Below, piece after piece: positions 36,530 to 46,035 of a stretch of 64,000 bases of DNA. The stretch lies in NCBI RefSeq assembly GCF_007748035.1, contig NZ_CP036278.1:1-64000 (forward strand), written 5' to 3'. The DNA is from Aeoliella mucimassa (GTDB lineage: Bacteria; Planctomycetota; Planctomycetia; Pirellulales; Lacipirellulaceae). Below the pieces are notes generated by a model that saw only the letters and a program-made list of their open reading frames with translations, was not told the DNA's origin and did no database searches. Within the stretch, counting starts at the first letter, position 1; every line of letters begins with the position of its first letter. A program made the position numbers and the translations under genes.

Positions 36530-37115
36530 TCGCGAATAGATTCCCAATTTACCCACCGATGGGAAAATTGAATCTCCGCCCACGCTACAAAACCAGCGGT
36601 TTTCGACCTCGAATAGATTCCCATTTCCCAAAACGCATCGAGTGGGAATCTATTCTCACGGCGTCTGGCGGTCGCAAGTCGTTTGTTAGCAATGAGTTGC
36701 ATCAACACCTCCGCCGAAAGTGCCCAAAATAGATTCCCATGGGTGGGAAAGTATTTTTGGGAGGAGTTAGGAAACAGGATTCGGGGGACAGGGGAGTTTG
36801 GGATTTATGATTTCTGAGTTGCGGATGTGATCTTGAAGGAGCTTCCAGCGACTGAAAGATCTAGCCTACCGCTTACAGCCTAAAGCCCACAGCTTTACCC
36901 ACACGCGCAGCAGCGAACGCCCACGCAAGCAACCCTTCGCCTGCGCGTCGCTAGTATTCTGGCATTCGGAAAAGCATCACATCGCAATCACCTTCCATCA
37001 CTAAAAAGCCAACAGCCAACAGCCGATAGCTGAAAGCCGACAGCCAAATACACCTGTCCATTAGAACACCACAGGTGGCCAATTTCCAGCGAAAAATGCG
37101 AGATCGGAGAATCCG
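36530..37115 (+). repeat. Composite repeat copy B
   Basis: The only copy with both blocks uninterrupted. Block 1: AATAGATTCCCA at 36535-36546, an inverted pair AATAGATTCCCA (36612-36623) and TGGGAATCTATT (36643-36654), and a second facing pair near 36728 and 36744; the tandem array seen in A and C is reduced to one unit here. Block 2 (about 36837-37113) has GAGCTTCCAGCGACTG, AGCCTACCGCTTACAGCC, CACACGCGCAGCAGCGAAC and CACCTGTCCATTAGAACACC. The end matches the hairpin region at 60.42 kb with AGATCGGAGAATCC. Confidence 0.8.
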
Positions 37116-37735
37116 TTTCGCCCGCTAATTCGGAGCTGAGAGTGCTAGCTGTCTCCGCTCCTCCCCGTAGGAATCCAGCCGAGAGTCGCACGACAAACCT
37201 ACTACGGTAACGCTAACTTATGCCAATCCGTATCGGATTGCTCCGCTTGTACATCAATGCCGCCAGCCGCCTAGGCATCCATTGCAGGCTAGTACAATAA
37301 TCCCACCGACCACGATTCTGAAGTGGTTTGTCGCTTCGCGTTGGATGCTGAATCAGCGAGCTATCACACAGTTCGCTGAAGCAACCAGCGAGTTCGGTTC
37401 TGATAACAGATTATATCGGAAGTAAGCAAGGATTGAAAAATCGGTGGGGGTGCCTAGAATTGAGCCCGATTTCTCACGAACCAGAATCGACGAGGGTCTT
37501 GTGAACGCTCATGTGTTACCGCCCTCGCTTTGATCGTGCTTTGGCACTGTTTCTGACCAAACTATCATCGCAGTTTGGCGTCTTTGTTCCCCCGCTAATT
37601 TGGCACCTGCTCTTCTCGCAACTCGCCTGCTCGCGGCCCGCGGAGTCGAAGCTGCACGTGGTTCGCTCGCCCGCCGGGAATGGTCCAGTTAGAGGGTGGG
37701 GATGGTGGGACGGTTACGGTGTGTCGGGTCGCCGA
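37116..37735. other. Region without a clear gene; HTH-like remnant
   Basis: No credible gene. At 37253-37285 the sequence ATCAATGCCGCCAGCCG... TAGGCATCCA matches the Fis helix-turn-helix of the activator at 35.09 kb (ATCAAAGCCGCCAGCCG... TAGGCATCAA) at about 25 of 28 positions, suggesting a decayed fragment. Frames at 37511-37945 have no start with a ribosome-binding site and no recognisable family. Confidence 0.35.
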
Positions 37736-38266
37736 TCACAACCAGGCCGACGATCGTGCGATTGTTTCGAGGCAATTCAACTGGTTTATTGTCAGTACAA
37801 CGTACGTCTTGCGGTGTATACAGAAAGCAGAACCGGGCAACTGCAGAATTCCAATGCTTGTCGATTTTCGAAGTTTCAACAACCTTCGATCTGCTCTGCT
37901 CAATTCATGAGCCGTAGTTGCGTACCAGTTACACTGTTCAAGTGAGGTTGTCCGCTTGCAACCCATGCAAGTAACTGTGACACGGCCTTCTTCGATCACA
38001 ATCTTCTTTCTTAGCAGAGCAAACACCGCAAAGTGAACAAGAGCATAGATTGATAAGAAGACCAAAAAGAACATACCTATGGGCAATAATCTGGGACCGA
38101 ATACCGCTAGAACGTTGATCCCAAAAACAAACCGGAGTACCGCTGAGAACATAAGGAATCCTAAGACAAGGACATATAGGTCCAGCAGGTACACACTCAA
38201 GAACACGAAGAGCGAGCGAGGCTCCCGCACGGTTAGCGTCTGGCAAGACTGTTCTTCAGCTTTCAT
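37736..38266 (-). CDS. Membrane protein with C-terminal cytoplasmic domain
   Basis: A 176-residue protein with two to three hydrophobic helices (LFVFLSVYLLDLYVLVLGFLM, VLAVFGPRLLPIGMFFLVFLSIY) and a C-terminal part beginning KKIVIEEGRVTVTCMGCKRTTSLEQCNWY, then STSIGILQLPGSAFCIHRKT, similar to bacterial PH-like domains in membrane proteins. ATG 38264-38266 is the start; ribosome-binding evidence is weak. Neighbouring sequence is partly decayed, so the gene may be drifting. Function unknown. Confidence 0.55.
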   Translation of the reverse strand: MKAEEQSCQTLTVREPRSLFVFLSVYLLDLYVLVLGFLMFSAVLRFVFGINVLAVFGPRLLPIGMFFLVFLSIYALVHFAVFALLRKKIVIEEGRVTVTCMGCKRTTSLEQCNWYATTAHELSRADRRLLKLRKSTSIGILQLPGSAFCIHRKTYVVLTINQLNCLETIARSSAWL

Positions 38267-38375
38267 GGGTGGACGAGCGAAGACAATATCGACACTGCTT
38301 GATAGTTTGAAGGGGTGTGACGACCAATGGAACAGGATTATACGCTAAGCGGTCGTCAGCCCTGCCCAGGCGGAG

Positions 38376-38690
38376 CTAATCCTTCCAGAAATCCTTGAAC
38401 CGGGCCGCTGATAGCTGGGTGTAGCGGACCGTGTGCTGGATGTTCTTGTGGCCGAGATACTGCTGGATGGCTCGCGTGTCGTGGCCGTCGTTGGCGAGCT
38501 TGTATCCCGTGGAATGCCGGAGCATATGCGGGTGAATCGGGAACGCGAACTTAGCAACTTCTCCTGCTCGCGTGACGATTTTCCGCACGGCTGAATCGGT
38601 TAGCGGACCCTGCCGCTCAGTGGTGAAGAGATATGGCGAGTCCGGATAGTCACGCTTGAGCCTGCGAAGTGCCCTCCATCCGGTGAAGCT
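38376..38690 (-). pseudogene. Truncated tyrosine recombinase (integrase C-terminal part)
   Basis: Only the C-terminal catalytic part remains: RALRRLKRDYPDSPYLF, then the box II region HPHMLRHSTGYKLAND with His and Arg, and YLGHKNIQHTVRYTQLS with the His and catalytic Tyr. The N-terminal DNA-binding half and the first catalytic Arg are missing. The frame runs into an unrelated secreted-protein fragment at about 38690, so it is the relic of an integrated element or a recombination scar. It cannot be functional by itself. Confidence 0.75.
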
Positions 38691-38899
38691 ACCATGTCCT
38701 TTGCCAAGACAATGTTCGGCGTTCCTAGAGCCGAGCCACCCGGTACAGCAACGTCCGGTGTGTCGATTTCTGTCCATCCTGGGATGGATGCAGCAAGTCC
38801 AACGCTGCCATCTTCAAAGCTGGGATTACTGAGTTTATCCGCTACCGCTTCAACACTTGCGAGAGTAAATACTAGTGACGCGAAAATGCATGCACGCAT
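38690..38899 (-). pseudogene. Truncated secreted protein N-terminus fused to integrase relic
   Basis: The start MRACIFASLVFTLASVEAV looks like a signal peptide and is followed by NPSFEDG and ASPDGGHFAG, the opening typical of PEP-CTERM-type NPSFE domain proteins. Coding then stops making sense where the integrase fragment begins, so the rest of the gene is lost. The exact junction is ambiguous over about 20 bases because both frames look plausible at 38670-38700. Confidence 0.6.
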
Positions 38900-39482
38900 A
38901 TCTCGAATCCAATTGCGATGCCAAAGGTGCCAAACCGAACGTAATCGCCAGTTATCAGACGATTATTCCAAGAACAAAGCGATTGCTTCGACACCGTTCG
39001 TCAGTCTATGTCTACCATTGGTGCAATGCAATTAGTTTTCGTGTCGCTTCGACGAATTTGTGAAACTAATGCGAAGACCCTATGTGCGCGAATTCGCATG
39101 TGGTGTGTTTTACTGGAAGGGAATGCAAAGCAGACAAGCTCTCTCTCCCAAGTGCCTAAGGGGGACCATTCTGGTGTTGTGGAGCTGTTTAGCGACGTTC
39201 AGTGGTGACTCTCGTCATCGCTTCCCATTCGGAAAAGACCTGGGTGAGTCTGTCTCAAACAGGTGGCGGCTTCGAGAAAGGGGCTAGTCGTTCTCTCGGG
39301 GATCCAACGACAGCCATTCAACTACTTGACCCTCGACTTCGCTTGTAGTCCGCGACCTGTTTTCGTCAGCATCCCACTACATCCTCGCTCCTTCTCCCGC
39401 TGCATGCTGCATTCCTGCTCGACAAGCCTATATAATGCGATGGCGTTATTCTCCGATTGTCTCCCTTGGAAATGGCTTGCCG
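38900..39482. other. Intergenic region; promoter for following gene
   Basis: No gene recognised. A TATAAT at 39431-39436 lies about 50 bases before the start at 39483 and could be its -10; a -35 is weak (TGCATT). The rest is of mixed composition, with no repeat noted. Confidence 0.4.
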
Positions 39483-41117
39483 ATGTTTTCTCTCCCTTTG
39501 CTTCGCCCATGGCGAGTGGTTCCGCTGGTCGCGGCGGTTTGTGTGTTGCTCGTGGTTGTTTCTGTTCCTGCGGCGGCGGATCCTCCCGCAGCGGGTGTCG
39601 ACGCGTCGTTGCGGGTGATGGCTTGGAACATCTGGCATGGCGGGCGGGAGGATGGCGACGCTCGGGGGCCGCAACAGGTGGTCGAAGCGATTCGCGCCAG
39701 CGGGGCCGATGTGGTTGCGCTGCAGGAGACCTACGGATCGGGCGAGCAAATTGCCAAGGGGCTCGGCTTTCACTTCCAGCCGCGGGGCACCAACGTGTCG
39801 ATCCTCAGCCGCTACCCGGTGGTGGAAGACCTGTCGGTTGGACGGGAGTTCAACTGCGTGGGGGCGTTGGTCGAGTTGCCCAATGGTTCACGGGTGGCCT
39901 TCTTCTCCATCTGGCTGCCATTCGATGGCGACATCTGGCTGCCTGGCAATCGCGAGCAGGCCGACCTCGACAAATGGCTCGCGGTCTGCCAGCCTTCGGC
40001 CGACGTGCTGGCCGAGTTGGTGCCGCTTATCGAACAGCGACTCGCCGACGACAAGTACCAAGACGTAACCGTGATGCTGGCGGGCGATTTCAACTCGATG
40101 TCGCACCTCGATTACTCGGCCGTGAACCAGGATACCTACGAGCGAACCGTCGAGTGGCCGACCAGCCGAGTGATGACCGACGCGCGGTTCCGCGATTCGT
40201 TCCGCGAGGCCAATCCGGTCGTGAATCGCCATCTCGACGCGACTTGGACCCCGCGTTTTCCTGAGCAGCAGCAAGATCGCATCGACTTTGTGTACTATCG
40301 CAGCAACGGCTGGCGGTGCCAGCAGTCGCAGGTGCTCAACCAACTCTCCGGCGGATGGCCTTCGGACCACGCGGCGGTGCTCTCGACGTTTGTTCCGCAA
40401 CCGATGGCTAACCGCCCGCTACGCATTGCGTCGTACAACATTCGCCACGGGGCGGGCATCGACCTGAAGCTCGATCTCAAACGGACCGCCGACGCGATTC
40501 GCAAGTTCGACGCCGACGTGGTTGCCTTGCAGGAGGTCGACATGGCGGTGGAGCGGAGCGGCAAGCTCAACGAACTTCGCGAACTGGGAAGCCGCCTGCA
40601 GATGCACACCGCGTTCCTGTCGTTCATGGACTACCAAGGGGGCCGGTACGGGCTCGGCCTGCTGTCGCGGCTGCCGATCGTGCGGGTGCATCGCATCGAA
40701 CTCCCCTCGGGCACCGAGCCCCGCGCAGCGCTCGCGGTGGAAGTGATGACCGACGACAACCGCGTGGTCACGGTGGTCGATACGCATCTCGACTGGGTGG
40801 CCGACGACACCAAGCGATGGAGCCAGGCGGGCTTGCTGCGCGACGCGTGCCAGCAACTCGACACGCCGGTGGTGCTGCTCGGCGACTTCAACGATCGGCC
40901 CGGCAGCCGAACCATCGAGATGCTTAGCGAGGAGTTTCGTCGCGCGGCGAAGCCAGACGATAACCGCTTTACGTTTCCGGCTGACGGACCGAATCGCGAG
41001 ATCGACTTCCTGTTCGTCGATCGCAAGCACGAGTGGGAGCTTTCGGAATCGACCGTGGTCGACGAACCAATGGCCTCGGATCATCGCCCGATTGTTACTG
41101 AGTTGAAGCTGCCATGA
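39483..41117 (+). CDS. Exported protein with two tandem endonuclease/exonuclease/phosphatase domains
   Basis: A 544-residue exported protein. A signal peptide ([21 protein letters not shown]) precedes two EEP domains of about 230-270 residues. Domain 1: [41 protein letters not shown] and [11 protein letters not shown]. Domain 2: [43 protein letters not shown] and [10 protein letters not shown]. Both carry the N, E, D/N, D and H catalytic pattern, so both may hydrolyse phosphodiesters. A tandem EEP pair in one polypeptide is unusual. ATG 39483 opens the signal peptide; the upstream ATG 39435 is less likely. The stop overlaps the next start by 4 bases, so it heads an operon. Confidence 0.9.
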   Translation: MFSLPLLRPWRVVPLVAAVCVLLVVVSVPAAADPPAAGVDASLRVMAWNIWHGGREDGDARGPQQVVEAIRASGADVVALQETYGSGEQIAKGLGFHFQPRGTNVSILSRYPVVEDLSVGREFNCVGALVELPNGSRVAFFSIWLPFDGDIWLPGNREQADLDKWLAVCQPSADVLAELVPLIEQRLADDKYQDVTVMLAGDFNSMSHLDYSAVNQDTYERTVEWPTSRVMTDARFRDSFREANPVVNRHLDATWTPRFPEQQQDRIDFVYYRSNGWRCQQSQVLNQLSGGWPSDHAAVLSTFVPQPMANRPLRIASYNIRHGAGIDLKLDLKRTADAIRKFDADVVALQEVDMAVERSGKLNELRELGSRLQMHTAFLSFMDYQGGRYGLGLLSRLPIVRVHRIELPSGTEPRAALAVEVMTDDNRVVTVVDTHLDWVADDTKRWSQAGLLRDACQQLDTPVVLLGDFNDRPGSRTIEMLSEEFRRAAKPDDNRFTFPADGPNREIDFLFVDRKHEWELSESTVVDEPMASDHRPIVTELKLP

Positions 41118-42052
41118 TCGATCTGACGAACCATCGCATCGTGTTGGCTGGCGGTAGCGGCTTCTTGGGAACCTCGATGGCCGCGGCGTTTGTCGCCGCG
41201 AGGGCGGAGGTGACCGTGCTCGCGCGATCGCGACCGAAAGTGATCGACGGTTGGCAGGTCGCCGAGTGGGATGGTCGCACCCTTGGCGACTGGCAACAAA
41301 CGCTCGCCGGAGCGACCGCGGTGGTGAACCTGGCGGGGCGATCGGTCGACTGCATCAAGACCCCGGATCATCAGGACGAGATCTTGCGCTCGCGAGTCGA
41401 GTCGACGCGGGTGCTCGGCAAGGCATTGCGAGTGGTCGAGAGTCCTCCGCTGGTGTGGGTGCAGATGAGTACCGCGCACATCTATGGCGATCCACCGACC
41501 GCGGTGTGCGACGAGACCGCCGCCGAAGGTATGGGGCTCGCCCCCACGGTCGCCAGGGCGTGGGAGTCGACCTTCGCAGCGGCCAAATTGCCAGACCAGC
41601 GCGGCGTGGTGCTACGCACTAGCTTTGTCGTGGGGCGAAACCGCGGCGCCGGTAACGGAGCACTCGGCAAGCTGAGCCTGGCCGCCCGCATGGGACTGGG
41701 GGGCAGGGTAGGGCGGGGAACGCAAGGGATGTCGTGGATCCACGAGGCCGATCTCAATCGCTTGTTCGCCCAGGCGATCGTCGACGAAACGATGTCGGGC
41801 GTGTACAACGCCACCGCGCCGCACCCGGTGAGTCAGGTAGAGTTCATGCGCGTGCTCCGCAAGACGATGGGCGTGCCGATCGGCTTGCCTGCTTTTGAAT
41901 GGATGGTGCGACTCGGGGCACCGCTCGTACTGCGGACCGATCCCGAACTGGCACTCTATGGACGCTACGTGGTTCCCGCGCGACTGATCGCGCATGGCTT
42001 TGAGTTCGAGTACCCCGAACTCGCCCCCGCGCTCGCGGAAGTTTATCGGTAA
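41114..42052 (+). CDS. TIGR01777-family epimerase/SDR protein
   Basis: A 312-residue atypical short-chain dehydrogenase of the TIGR01777/SDR39U1 family. Seen: the Rossmann motif [33 protein letters not shown] with an active-site-like Tyr, [33 protein letters not shown] and the C-terminal [17 protein letters not shown]. The substrate of the family is not known; some members are linked to cell division (YfcH/SulA-like). It overlaps the upstream EEP gene with ATGA. A hairpin at 42128-42171 may end the transcript. Confidence 0.93.
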   Translation: MIDLTNHRIVLAGGSGFLGTSMAAAFVAARAEVTVLARSRPKVIDGWQVAEWDGRTLGDWQQTLAGATAVVNLAGRSVDCIKTPDHQDEILRSRVESTRVLGKALRVVESPPLVWVQMSTAHIYGDPPTAVCDETAAEGMGLAPTVARAWESTFAAAKLPDQRGVVLRTSFVVGRNRGAGNGALGKLSLAARMGLGGRVGRGTQGMSWIHEADLNRLFAQAIVDETMSGVYNATAPHPVSQVEFMRVLRKTMGVPIGLPAFEWMVRLGAPLVLRTDPELALYGRYVVPARLIAHGFEFEYPELAPALAEVYR

Positions 42053-42594
42053 GCCAGCTTCGCTGCGTGGGTCAGCGAGAAGTCACTCGCGCGAATGCTC
42101 TAGCAAAAGTGAGCACCTAAAAAAGGCGGCAGAGGACCAAGGGGTAGTCAGGATTCCCTCGGCCCTCTGCCTGCCGGTTTGGGGGGATGTCAGTAAGAAC
42201 CCCCAACCTTGTCTGATAGCTCGATGAGCTCGTATGAATATCGTACTACTAAAGTGTAGATGCTGAAATGTTGAGCGCGCTAATAATTGTATTTCTTCTC
42301 ATAGTAATCACTTGATACGAGCGTGGCTAGATTGTCGCGCTAATCGACAGCAAAGTCGCAGGGCGCGACAGGGGTGCACGCGGATTGCTGCATGCAGCGT
42401 AGTTCCGCATGCCGGGCATCAACTCCTAGTGTACGAACACGTTAGGAGGAATTTGCTCTTCAGAGTGCCTTCATGGAATCTTAAAGAACTGAGGTGTTTC
42501 TTCCGGTATGCTGCGCCTATCCGCTACGGACAGCGGAACGAGACACCTTGCGGAACCTCCTTCGACACCGGTGCAAACGCCCGAGTTTCACCGA
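42053..42594. other. Intergenic region with hairpin
   Basis: About 540 bases with no credible gene. GGCAGAGG at 42128-42135 pairs with CCTCTGCC at 42164-42171, a likely terminator for the epimerase gene, though no T-run follows. The frame at 42312-42611 has no ribosome-binding site and no protein-like composition. Confidence 0.4.
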
Positions 42595-43899
42595 CTACGA
42601 CTTTGTCGTGATGGCTACAGGGGTATTCGTGATCAGGCGAGCGGAACGGTTGCGGGTAATGTAGTTCCAGGCCCATTGAAAGAGCACGAGTAAGCGATTT
42701 TCGAACGTCACCAACTGCATCAGGTGCACGAACAGCCAGACGAGCCAAGCGAAGTAACCGGCAAATTCCAACTTACCCATTTGCACGATGGCCATCGACC
42801 GACCGACCGTGGCCATGGAGCCCCAATCGCGGTAAACAAAGCCCTTTTTTAGGCTTTTGCCTGACGATCGACGAGCGATGAGCTTCGCGGCGTACTTGCC
42901 TTGTTGGATCGCTACCGGTGCTAGCCCAGGTAGCGGTTGACCGTCGGCGTCGAGGCAGCGGGCCATGTCGCCGATCACGAACACATTGTCGTGTCCGGTG
43001 ATATCGAGCTTCTCGTTCACCGCGATGCGTCCCTGGCGGTCGACTTCCTGCCCGCTAGCGTCGGCCAGCATCTTGGCCAATGGCGAAGCGGCAACGCCGG
43101 CCGCCCAGAGCACGGTTTCGGTGCCGACCGTCTCGTGCTGGTCGTCTTTCGTCAGCACCACATGCGACGGGGCGATTTCGGTGACGATTTTGCCGCTGCA
43201 GAGGGTGACCCCCAGCTTCTCCAGCGATTTGGTTGCTTCGTCCGACAGATGCTCGCTGTACATGCCGAGCACCCGGGGGCCAGCGTCGACCAGCATGATG
43301 GTGGCCTCCTCGGACTTGATGGAGCGGAATTCGTGCCGCAGCGTATGGCGGGAGAGTTCGGAGAGCGCGCCGGCCAGTTCCACACCGGTCGGTCCACCGC
43401 CGACGATCACAAACGTGAGCAGGCGGTGCCGCTCTTCGGGATCGTCGGTGCGTTCGGCCCGCTCGAAGGCCGACAGAATGCGCGCCCGCATGTCGGTTGC
43501 GTTCTCGATGGACTTCAGCCCAGGGGCGAGCGACGACCACTCGGGGTGGCCAAAGTAGCTGTGCGACGAACCGGCCGCAACGATCAGCGAATCGTACGCC
43601 AGCTCTCCTTCGTTGAGCTTCACGGTTCGTGACTCTAGGTCAAACCCCACGACTTCGGCCTGCAACACGCGGGTATTGGCATGTCGTTCGAGGATGCTCC
43701 GCAGCGGGGCCGCGATGTTAGCGGGCGACAACCCGCCAGTGGCCACTTGATAGAGTAGCGGCTGAAACAGATGGTGGTTTGAGCGGTCGACGAGGGTTAC
43801 CTCGACATCAGCTCGCTTTAGCGACTGCGCTGCTTGCAGCCCCCCAAACCCACCTCCGATGATGACAACGCGATGCTTTGCCGACTGTGTGCGATCCAT
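42595..43899 (-). CDS. ndh: Type II NADH dehydrogenase-like oxidoreductase
   Basis: A 434-residue FAD-dependent pyridine nucleotide oxidoreductase of the NDH-2 type, which passes electrons from NADH to quinone at the membrane without pumping protons. Seen: FAD-binding IIGGGFGGLQAAQSL, RSNHHLFQPLLYQVATG, the NAD motif IVGGGPTGVELAGALSEL, LWAAGV and FVIGDMARC near the second FAD contact. The C-terminus has a hydrophobic anchor (FAGYFAWLVWLFVHLMQLV). Length matches the family. It is transcribed alone on the minus strand, next to an HD-GYP gene. The symbol is by family only. Confidence 0.93.
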   Translation of the reverse strand: MDRTQSAKHRVVIIGGGFGGLQAAQSLKRADVEVTLVDRSNHHLFQPLLYQVATGGLSPANIAAPLRSILERHANTRVLQAEVVGFDLESRTVKLNEGELAYDSLIVAAGSSHSYFGHPEWSSLAPGLKSIENATDMRARILSAFERAERTDDPEERHRLLTFVIVGGGPTGVELAGALSELSRHTLRHEFRSIKSEEATIMLVDAGPRVLGMYSEHLSDEATKSLEKLGVTLCSGKIVTEIAPSHVVLTKDDQHETVGTETVLWAAGVAASPLAKMLADASGQEVDRQGRIAVNEKLDITGHDNVFVIGDMARCLDADGQPLPGLAPVAIQQGKYAAKLIARRSSGKSLKKGFVYRDWGSMATVGRSMAIVQMGKLEFAGYFAWLVWLFVHLMQLVTFENRLLVLFQWAWNYITRNRSARLITNTPVAITTKS

Positions 43900-44086
43900 G
43901 GAGATTCTCGAAGCGTCCCCGCCTGATTGATTTGCCTTGACCTATTCTTATTCTTATCTCGTTTATCAACATCATAGAGATTGATTTCCCGAACGCACAG
44001 TTCGTTTATCGGGAGACAGCGATAAAAGAGTAGCCAACAAGCGAGTGCTGCAAGCAGTTGCAGATCGTTAGCGGTCGAGTCGTGGC

Positions 44087-45772
44087 TTAGTAGATCACAT
44101 TCCACTCGGTTACGTCGAGTGACAGCTGCTTGCGGTCCAAGTGAATCACCGATTCAATCTCGTCGCGCACCGCAAAGAACGCGTCGATAACTCGGGCGTC
44201 CCACTGTTGTCCGCGGGCGGAATGGAAGATCTTGTTGAGCTTCTCGGCCGGCATGCCGGCACGATAAGGTCGGTCGCTGCTCATCGCATCGAACGAGTCG
44301 GCCACGGCCACGATGCGGGCGAGCCAGGGAATCTCCTCGCCAACCAACCCCCCGGGGTAACCGCTACCGTCCCAGGCTTCGTGATGGTGCAGCACCACTG
44401 GCAGCACGTGCTGTAACTGTCGTACCCCTTTGAGAATGTTGTAGCCCAAAGTGGGGTGCTGCTTGATATGCTCGAACTCTTCGAGGGTTAGCTCGCCAGG
44501 TTTGCGAAGAATGTGGTCGTCGACACCGATCTTGCCGATGTCGTGTAACAAGCCCGCCAGGTAAATCGAGTTGAGTTGTTCTTTCGAGCACTTCAACTGG
44601 CGGGCGATTAGCACCGAAATGCGGGCGACCCGTTCGCTGTGGCCGCAGGTGTAGGGGTCCTTGGCATCGATCGCCGAGCTAAACGCCCGCACGACGCTTT
44701 CGAAGAAGGTGGACTGATCGTTGTAGAGCCGTACATTGCCTGAGTGCATGCCGACCATCGAAGCAACCGACGATAGCAGGCTGGTTTCGAGCGTACCGAA
44801 CTGATTGCTCTGGCGTCGGGCCGAAGGAGAGTGGTTGATGGCCACCAGCCAGCCGATCACGCTGTTGCCGGTGCGAATAGGAACGCTAATTACCTCGCGA
44901 ACCGTCGAGTAGTACCAGGTGGGACTCGAAGTTTCGTCCTGATCGAGCACTACCATCGACTGTTTCGCGTCGGGGCCTAAGCGATCGAGGAACTGGTCGA
45001 GTTCGTCGATCGGCAGCGGGCACTCGCCGGTGTAGATCCATTGTCGCGGAAGCTGGTGGATACCCGTCGGACTGGCCTCGAACATGCAAGCGAGTAAGCA
45101 CTCCGCCGGCAGCACCTCGCTCAACCATTCGACCGCGAGTTCCAGCAGTTGATGATCGTCCATCGACAGCGACAGTCGCTCGTTGATGCGATGCAGCAGA
45201 TTCAGCTCTTCGAAGGTCTGCAACAAATGTTGCGACACACTCGTAAGCTGGGTGCGTAGTTTCTTGTTTTCGGCTTCGGCTGAGACTCGGCGGCAGACCG
45301 AGTCGCTAAGCTGGGTCACCGCGTGCGGCGGCCAGATCGGCTGGGTAAGAGCCCAGTGCTGCAGGGTTTCGAGTTCCACACGCACCGCTTTCGCAGCGGC
45401 CGCCAGGTGCTCAGCGTCAGCGACCGCTTGGGTGAGGAACGTCGCCACCGCGACTTCGCTGCAGGGTAAATCGTCGTCGGGTAGCAGCGGAACGGCTAGA
45501 ACCAACAGGGGAGCACAGTCTTCGACTACTGCGGGGCGGCCTCGGCGAGCGATTTCCTCGAGCACCGGCAAAGCGACATCTAGATCGATCGGCAACCAGG
45601 CGGCCGGTACATGGTTCAGTTCGCCGGTGCCGAGGTCGACCACGGCGAAGGGAACCCCAAACGACTTGCGTAGCTGCTCGAATCGCTCACGAAGTGTTGT
45701 GTCGCTTAGCGCAGGCACCACCGATGGCGGAGCCATCGTGTCCGTGATCGAACTGGACTGAGCGGAAGACAC
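44087..45772 (-). CDS. HD-GYP domain signalling protein with GAF-like region
   Basis: A 561-residue putative cyclic-di-GMP phosphodiesterase. The C-terminal HD-GYP domain is intact: CGHSERVARISVLIARQL, HDIGKIGVDDHILRKPG, HHEAWDGSGYPGGLVGEEIPW and VADSFDAMSSDRPYRAG. The middle region (about 170-380) with VEWLSEVLPAECLLACMF and REVISVPIRTGNSVIGWLVAIN has GAF-like features, suggesting a ligand or redox input. There is no receiver or membrane segment. GTG 45772 is the longest start; ATG 45736 is possible. No partner gene is obvious nearby. Confidence 0.92.
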   Translation of the reverse strand: MSSAQSSSITDTMAPPSVVPALSDTTLRERFEQLRKSFGVPFAVVDLGTGELNHVPAAWLPIDLDVALPVLEEIARRGRPAVVEDCAPLLVLAVPLLPDDDLPCSEVAVATFLTQAVADAEHLAAAAKAVRVELETLQHWALTQPIWPPHAVTQLSDSVCRRVSAEAENKKLRTQLTSVSQHLLQTFEELNLLHRINERLSLSMDDHQLLELAVEWLSEVLPAECLLACMFEASPTGIHQLPRQWIYTGECPLPIDELDQFLDRLGPDAKQSMVVLDQDETSSPTWYYSTVREVISVPIRTGNSVIGWLVAINHSPSARRQSNQFGTLETSLLSSVASMVGMHSGNVRLYNDQSTFFESVVRAFSSAIDAKDPYTCGHSERVARISVLIARQLKCSKEQLNSIYLAGLLHDIGKIGVDDHILRKPGELTLEEFEHIKQHPTLGYNILKGVRQLQHVLPVVLHHHEAWDGSGYPGGLVGEEIPWLARIVAVADSFDAMSSDRPYRAGMPAEKLNKIFHSARGQQWDARVIDAFFAVRDEIESVIHLDRKQLSLDVTEWNVIY

Positions 45773-46035
45773 GTTAATTCAACAAGTATCCATATCACAA
45801 GAAGGTCACTTTTGTACGCGCGCAGAGCGCTCGCTAGAATACGATATTTGTCGGCTCTAGGCCTGCCGGCGGGCCGCTGCGGCGCGACACCCAGCGCAAA
45901 ATCGCGTTCGATCGCGACAGTGATTCCGGTGGTAGCGATTGGGGCTGCCGCACGAAAGCCGCACGAAGCGAATCGAGTCACCAAGCTGGGGGGCTCACGG
46001 TCGAAGGCCGCCCATGGTGCGACGCAGCCGCCCGA

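Noticed and set aside
37511-37945. 144-codon frame opposite the membrane protein
   Set aside because: Overlaps a better minus-strand gene, lacks a ribosome-binding site and shows no protein family.
42312-42611. 99-codon frame between the epimerase and NDH-2 genes
   Set aside because: No ribosome-binding site, no family, and composition unlike neighbouring proteins.
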